Assembly: GCA_016218275.1 (NCBI GenBank)
Contig: JACREK010000121.1
Coordinates: forward strand, 1-8,327
Source of the DNA: Candidatus Gottesmanbacteria bacterium
GTDB taxonomy: Bacteria; Patescibacteriota; Microgenomatia; 2-02-FULL-39-11
Length of the DNA: 8,327 nt
Direction: 5' to 3'
Shown here: positions 5,444 to 8,327 of the stretch, piece by piece
How the letters are laid out: each line of letters begins with the position of its first letter
Numbering within the stretch: the first letter of the stretch is position 1
Position numbers and translations under genes: made by a program
Notes under the pieces: model-generated
The model's input: the letters and a program-made list of their open reading frames with translations, nothing else
Told to the model about the DNA's origin: nothing
Database searches by the model: none

Positions 5444-6439
5444 TTAAAATTTAGTATCTATAGACAATTTAAACTTTTCTTTACCCAGCAGTCGTCTGGT
5501 AGCAATTCTCACGGCCTCATCGGATGTTCTTTTGGCAAACCAACCGAGTTTGTGAATTTTTGAAGTATCCAAAAGTACTACCGGCTGATCACCGGGCCAA
5601 CCTCTTTCGGTTCCGGTAAAATGATATTTAACGTTTGACAAACCCATCTCTTCTACGACAATACTGACTATTTTCATCACTTTTGAGGTTGAATCTGTTC
5701 CTAAATTGATCAGGTATGGAAAAGGTCCTTTTGATGCTTTATGGTAAGTAAAAAGCATGCCGTGTATACATTCTTCAACCAGAAAATAATTCTTTTCTCC
5801 GATACCTTTTCCTAAAATCTCCAGGGTTTTTTTGTTTTTTTTCAGTTTATGTATAAAATCATAAATTGCTCCATGACTGATACGGTCTCCTATCACGTTG
5901 CCGAAGCGAAAAATCCATGCTTTTATGCCAAAGAGGCTGCAGTAAGCAGATATAAATGCTTCAGAAGCTATTTTACCAGCTCCATATAACGACAAAGGGA
6001 TAAGCGGTCCGGAATTCTCTCTGAAAGTACCTTTTATCGACTCACCATAAACCGCTCCAGTTGACGCAAACAGAATATCTTTAATATCGTTCTTAACCAT
6101 CGCCTCCAAAACATTAAAAGTCGCTATCACGTCATTATCAAGATCTATCCGATGTTTTAGTACTCCACCCGGAATGTCAGTATTGGCTGCTAAATGCCAA
6201 ACTACATCACAACCGGCGATAACTTTATTTAAATACCTAAGATCAAGAAGGTCTCTTTTATAAAAACGGATTTTACCTTTTTTAACATAATCTTTAATAT
6301 AACGATCTGTTGATAAACTTAAATTATCATAGACAGTTACCTGGCATCCGGCAGAAACCAGAAGGTCAACCGCGTGACTGCCGATAAAACCGGCTCCGCC
6401 TGTGATAAACCATTTTTTCTTTTTATGAAAACTAATCAT
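5444..6439 (-). CDS. NAD-dependent epimerase/dehydratase (UDP-glucose 4-epimerase-like extended SDR), paralogue 1
   Basis: This 331-residue extended SDR binds NAD through GGAGFIG (14-20). It has an acidic loop around D38, HLAANTD (82-88), the active-site strand STGAVYG (126-132) and the catalytic Y152/K156 in LYGAGK. The C-terminal substrate region includes FRFGNVIG (177-184), RGWPGDQPVVLLDTSKI (279-295) and KLGW. It would epimerise, or form a 4-keto intermediate of, a nucleotide-linked sugar; the exact substrate cannot be read. The neighbouring gene immediately upstream is a clear paralogue with the same block order (GPL.P.SLYGA.K and G.W.GD.P...LD). The metal-free SDR catalytic set is complete. 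Nineteen bases separate its ATG from the upstream stop, with no convincing ribosome site, so translation may depend on coupling. A TA-flanked repeat lies directly after its TAA. Confidence 0.85.
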   Translation of the reverse strand: MISFHKKKKWFITGGAGFIGSHAVDLLVSAGCQVTVYDNLSLSTDRYIKDYVKKGKIRFYKRDLLDLRYLNKVIAGCDVVWHLAANTDIPGGVLKHRIDLDNDVIATFNVLEAMVKNDIKDILFASTGAVYGESIKGTFRENSGPLIPLSLYGAGKIASEAFISAYCSLFGIKAWIFRFGNVIGDRISHGAIYDFIHKLKKNKKTLEILGKGIGEKNYFLVEECIHGMLFTYHKASKGPFPYLINLGTDSTSKVMKIVSIVVEEMGLSNVKYHFTGTERGWPGDQPVVLLDTSKIHKLGWFAKRTSDEAVRIATRRLLGKEKFKLSIDTKF

Positions 6440-6458
6440 GTTTGTTTAGAAAGTCTTG

Positions 6459-7415
6459 TCATGCTGAACTTGTTTCAGCATCTATTAGAAGTAATTTGAT
6501 TGTTTTTCTGACAGCCTGGTCGGAATTAAATTTAGGTTTCCAGCCAAGACGTTTTATTTGAGTATTATCCAGCTTTATAATCGGCACATCTCCCTTCCAA
6601 CCGCCTTTTCCTCCGGTTTTTATAATCTTAACTTTTTTAAGTCCCATTTCAGAGATAACTATCTTGGCGATTGTATCAACTTCAATAAATGACTCTGATG
6701 ATAAATTATATAGATTTATTTTTTCTCTCCCTTTTTGCCAGATGAGATAAAAAGCTTCCAATACATCATCAATGAAAAGATAAGATTTGTATTGTTTACC
6801 GTCACCCAATATACGCAACCTGGTTGAATGCTTTTGGAGCTGTCTTATAAAGTCCAATATCACTCCATGGGTAGCGCGGGTTCCAACGATATTTGCCGGT
6901 CGGACTATCCACGCCTGAAAATCATATAAATTCACGAAACTGGCAATCAGCGCTTCTGCCGAAAGTTTGGTTGCGCCATATAAAGAGACTGGAAGCAGTG
7001 GTCCGTAATTTTCTTTGGCAAATTTGGTGCCGATATTGCCGTATACGCCGCTGCCTGAAGTAAAAAATATTTTCTTCACCTTTTTTTCTTTCATTGCTTT
7101 CAATAAATTGAAAGTAGCAACAAGTGTATTATCAAAATCAATATCCGGATCATCCATCCCCCGCATGATGTCTGAGTTGGCACTCAAATGAAAAACAGTA
7201 TCTGTGCTGCTGTCTAAATTCTCGAGAATCTTTTTATATGCGAGAAGATCCAGCTGAACAAATTTGAAGCGCGGGTTATTAAGATTATGGAAAATAAATT
7301 CTTTCTTACCCCAACTTAAATTATCAAATACCGTCACCTGATGACCGCAAGACAGCAGAAAATCTGTAAGATGAGATCCGATAAATCCGGCGCCGCCTGT
7401 AATAAGAAATTTCAT
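6459..7415 (-). CDS. NAD-dependent epimerase/dehydratase (UDP-glucose 4-epimerase-like extended SDR), paralogue 2
   Basis: This protein is 318 residues when started at ATG 7415 (MKFLITGGAGFIGSH). That start is preferred over ATG 7430, which adds five residues before the normal SDR beginning and lies inside the upstream gene. The NAD motif is GGAGFIG (7-13). HLSANSD (76-82), TSGSGVYG (119-126), the catalytic Y146/K150 in LYGATK, VRPANIVG (171-178), SYLFIDDV (211-218) and GGWKGDVPIIKLDNTQI (271-287) complete an apparently active enzyme. It acts on a nucleotide-linked sugar, probably at C4, with unknown specificity. Its ATG overlaps the TGA of the transaldolase gene (ATGA), indicating coupling. 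The last residues (DAETSSA) and the stop come from a hairpin repeat, not from the SDR fold. It is a tandem paralogue of the next gene. Confidence 0.87.
   Translation of the reverse strand: MKFLITGGAGFIGSHLTDFLLSCGHQVTVFDNLSWGKKEFIFHNLNNPRFKFVQLDLLAYKKILENLDSSTDTVFHLSANSDIMRGMDDPDIDFDNTLVATFNLLKAMKEKKVKKIFFTSGSGVYGNIGTKFAKENYGPLLPVSLYGATKLSAEALIASFVNLYDFQAWIVRPANIVGTRATHGVILDFIRQLQKHSTRLRILGDGKQYKSYLFIDDVLEAFYLIWQKGREKINLYNLSSESFIEVDTIAKIVISEMGLKKVKIIKTGGKGGWKGDVPIIKLDNTQIKRLGWKPKFNSDQAVRKTIKLLLIDAETSSA
6461..6481. repeat. Interspersed hairpin repeat ATGCTGAA-CTTGT-TTCAGCAT overlapping a gene end
   Basis: A perfect 8-bp stem (6461-6468 with 6474-6481) encloses a 5-base loop. The wording GTCATGCTGAA...TTCAGCATCT matches, from memory, a repeat type scattered through many environmental bacterial genomes. 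Its minus-strand reading supplies the last seven residues (DAETSSA) and the TGA of the upstream epimerase, so the repeat has rewritten that protein's C-terminus. Confidence 0.7.
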
Positions 7416-8269
7416 TGCAGCTTTTTCCATGCTTCATCAAATTGAGCGGCAGTTTCAATCGTTCTCTGGCTAAAAAGCATGGCTAAAAGCGTATCGGGAG
7501 AGACGGTAACGATGTGGGCAGAAGCGGCAAAAGCCTCACCCACCATTACCGCGGTACGGATACTGCCGGCAATAATTTTAATATTGTCATATCCGCCTTC
7601 TTTTATAAATTTAGTCGCCTCTTCAATAATATTTTTGGGCTCTCTATTTATGGGAGAATCCAGACCCACTCTGGGAAACTGTGCCATAAAGTCAGATCTG
7701 CTTCTGTATTTGGCTTGGTCTTCAATTGAACGACCCCAAAATAGACTAACAAATGAAACTTTTTTACTATATCTTACTGCTAGAATCGCCATCACCATCT
7801 GTTCAAAAGTCATCATCAGAGTCACATTGACAGAAATATTTGCTTTAATTAACTCTTTTATGACTTCCAAACTTTTAGTTGTATTTGGAATCAGAGGAAC
7901 TTTCACTACAATGTTTTCGGCAATACCGTTCAATCTTCTGGCTTCCTGTATCATTTTCTCCGCAGATGCCTGACTATCAGTTAATTCTACAGAAACCGGT
8001 TTTCCTTTCATTTCCCTGCAGATTGCTTTTACCACCTTTTCATAATCTTTCGGTTTTAAACCGTCTTTCAGCATAATCATTTGGTTGGTAGTGACTCCGT
8101 CAATAATTCCTGTCGCGTTCCATCTTTTTATTTCCTCAAGATTTGATGAATCTATAAAGATGGCTCTGCCAAAAGTAAGTTTATGTAACGTCTCACTTTT
8201 ATGGACAAAGTCGTTATTGTTCGAGTCCCTCGACTTCGCTCGGGATAAACTCCAGCGAGAACTTCTCAC
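7412..8269 (-). CDS. Transaldolase / fructose-6-phosphate aldolase family protein with a repeat-derived N-terminal extension
   Basis: The core fold begins near AIFIDSSNLEEI (from about 8164) and matches class I transaldolases of the short type. It has FID with D40, GVTTNQ with N62, VELT with E96, and VVKVP with K123 as the probable Schiff-base lysine. T150 is in VNVT, SLFWGR (175-180) replaces SPFVGR, and AGSIRTA (234-240) is present. The reaction would be reversible transfer or cleavage of a three-carbon ketol unit from a sugar phosphate. Numbering uses a GTG start at 8269. This gives 285 residues against about 215-250 for relatives. The first 30-odd residues are Ser/Arg/Asn-rich and encoded partly by an interspersed repeat. 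No ATG, GTG or TTG lies closer to the core, and the frame remains open to the right edge, so the start is uncertain. The stop overlaps the next gene's ATG. Confidence 0.8.
   Translation of the reverse strand: MRSSRWSLSRAKSRDSNNNDFVHKSETLHKLTFGRAIFIDSSNLEEIKRWNATGIIDGVTTNQMIMLKDGLKPKDYEKVVKAICREMKGKPVSVELTDSQASAEKMIQEARRLNGIAENIVVKVPLIPNTTKSLEVIKELIKANISVNVTLMMTFEQMVMAILAVRYSKKVSFVSLFWGRSIEDQAKYRSRSDFMAQFPRVGLDSPINREPKNIIEEATKFIKEGGYDNIKIIAGSIRTAVMVGEAFAASAHIVTVSPDTLLAMLFSQRTIETAAQFDEAWKKLQ
8226..8245. repeat. Interspersed repeat of the TCGACTTCGCTCGGGA type within the transaldolase 5' region
   Basis: TCCCTCGACTTCGCTCGGGA pairs TCCC with GGGA and CGA with TCG. It is typical of short repeats spread through environmental genomes (from memory). 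The surrounding 8246-8300 sequence is also GC-rich with short complementary arms and may be the rest of the unit. On the coding strand it reads as SLSRAKSRDS, giving the transaldolase frame a low-complexity N-terminus. Confidence 0.6.
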
Positions 8270-8327
8270 TTCGGCATTAAGCCTCGTTCGAAGAATATCG
8301 TGTCCGGAACTCTGAGATCTTACAAGT
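8270..8327. other. Right-edge sequence, possible end of an upstream gene
   Basis: On the minus strand the transaldolase frame is open through this stretch to the edge. A second frame, ending SSNEA, stops at a TAA (8280-8278) and could be the tail of another gene. There is too little sequence to choose. No promoter or RNA gene is seen. Confidence 0.3.

Noticed and set aside
7416..7430. ATG 7430 as start of the second epimerase
   Set aside because: It adds five residues before the canonical MKFLITGG beginning. ATG 7415 gives an ATGA coupling with the transaldolase stop.
7479..7973. 164-codon plus-strand open frame
   Set aside because: It lies opposite the conserved transaldolase core, has no recognisable motif and no neighbour on that strand.
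8085..8315. Plus-strand 76-codon frame containing SLDFARDKL
   Set aside because: This peptide is the usual spurious translation of a TCGACTTCGCTCGGG-type repeat and opposes the transaldolase gene.

Overview
The window is about 8.3 kb of AT-rich bacterial DNA. It holds a dense block of surface-polysaccharide and nucleotide-sugar genes, all read from the minus strand (right to left). Coding is tight, with two ATGA stop/start overlaps. Lysine and isoleucine codons are abundant and TGA is used as a normal stop. Several GC-rich interspersed palindromes (CATTGCGAG...GCAATCTC, TGCTGAA...TTCAGCA and TCGACTTCGCTCGGGA types) sit at gene borders. This resembles genomes of uncultivated groups such as Patescibacteria (CPR) or similar environmental lineages, but that is an impression and no marker gene is present.

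Layout in transcription order, starting from the right edge: a transaldolase / fructose-6-phosphate aldolase family protein with a repeat-derived N-terminus (8269-7412); two paralogous extended SDR sugar-nucleotide epimerases (7415-6459 and 6439-5444); a UDP-glucose dehydrogenase family protein that lacks the catalytic cysteine (5281-3989); a Gfo/Idh/MocA oxidoreductase (3724-2717); a GDP-4-keto-6-deoxymannose reductase (RMD)-like SDR (2648-1728); and a long open frame running off the left edge (1731-1). That last frame joins a UDP-galactopyranose-mutase-like flavoprotein to a family 2 glycosyltransferase.

The most notable points are these. (1) The flavoprotein-GT2 fusion is read without interruption over 577 codons. 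(2) The UGDH-like enzyme has several active-site replacements. (3) A 259-bp palindromic element is inserted exactly at the start codon of the Gfo/Idh/MocA gene. It duplicates TATG, and its removal restores a strong ribosome binding site and a one-base gene junction. (4) A second, TA-flanked element carries three arms that can pair in two mutually exclusive ways. Every gene junction that is not an ATGA overlap carries an interspersed repeat, and repeats also supply one protein C-terminus and one N-terminal extension.

The genes plausibly work together. The SDRs, the dehydrogenase-like protein and the Gfo/Idh/MocA enzyme would modify nucleotide-linked sugars, possibly a GDP-linked 6-deoxy or heptose-type sugar. 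The transaldolase may feed or rearrange a sugar phosphate, and the fusion protein would supply and/or transfer a sugar to a cell-surface glycan. The final product cannot be deduced from this window.
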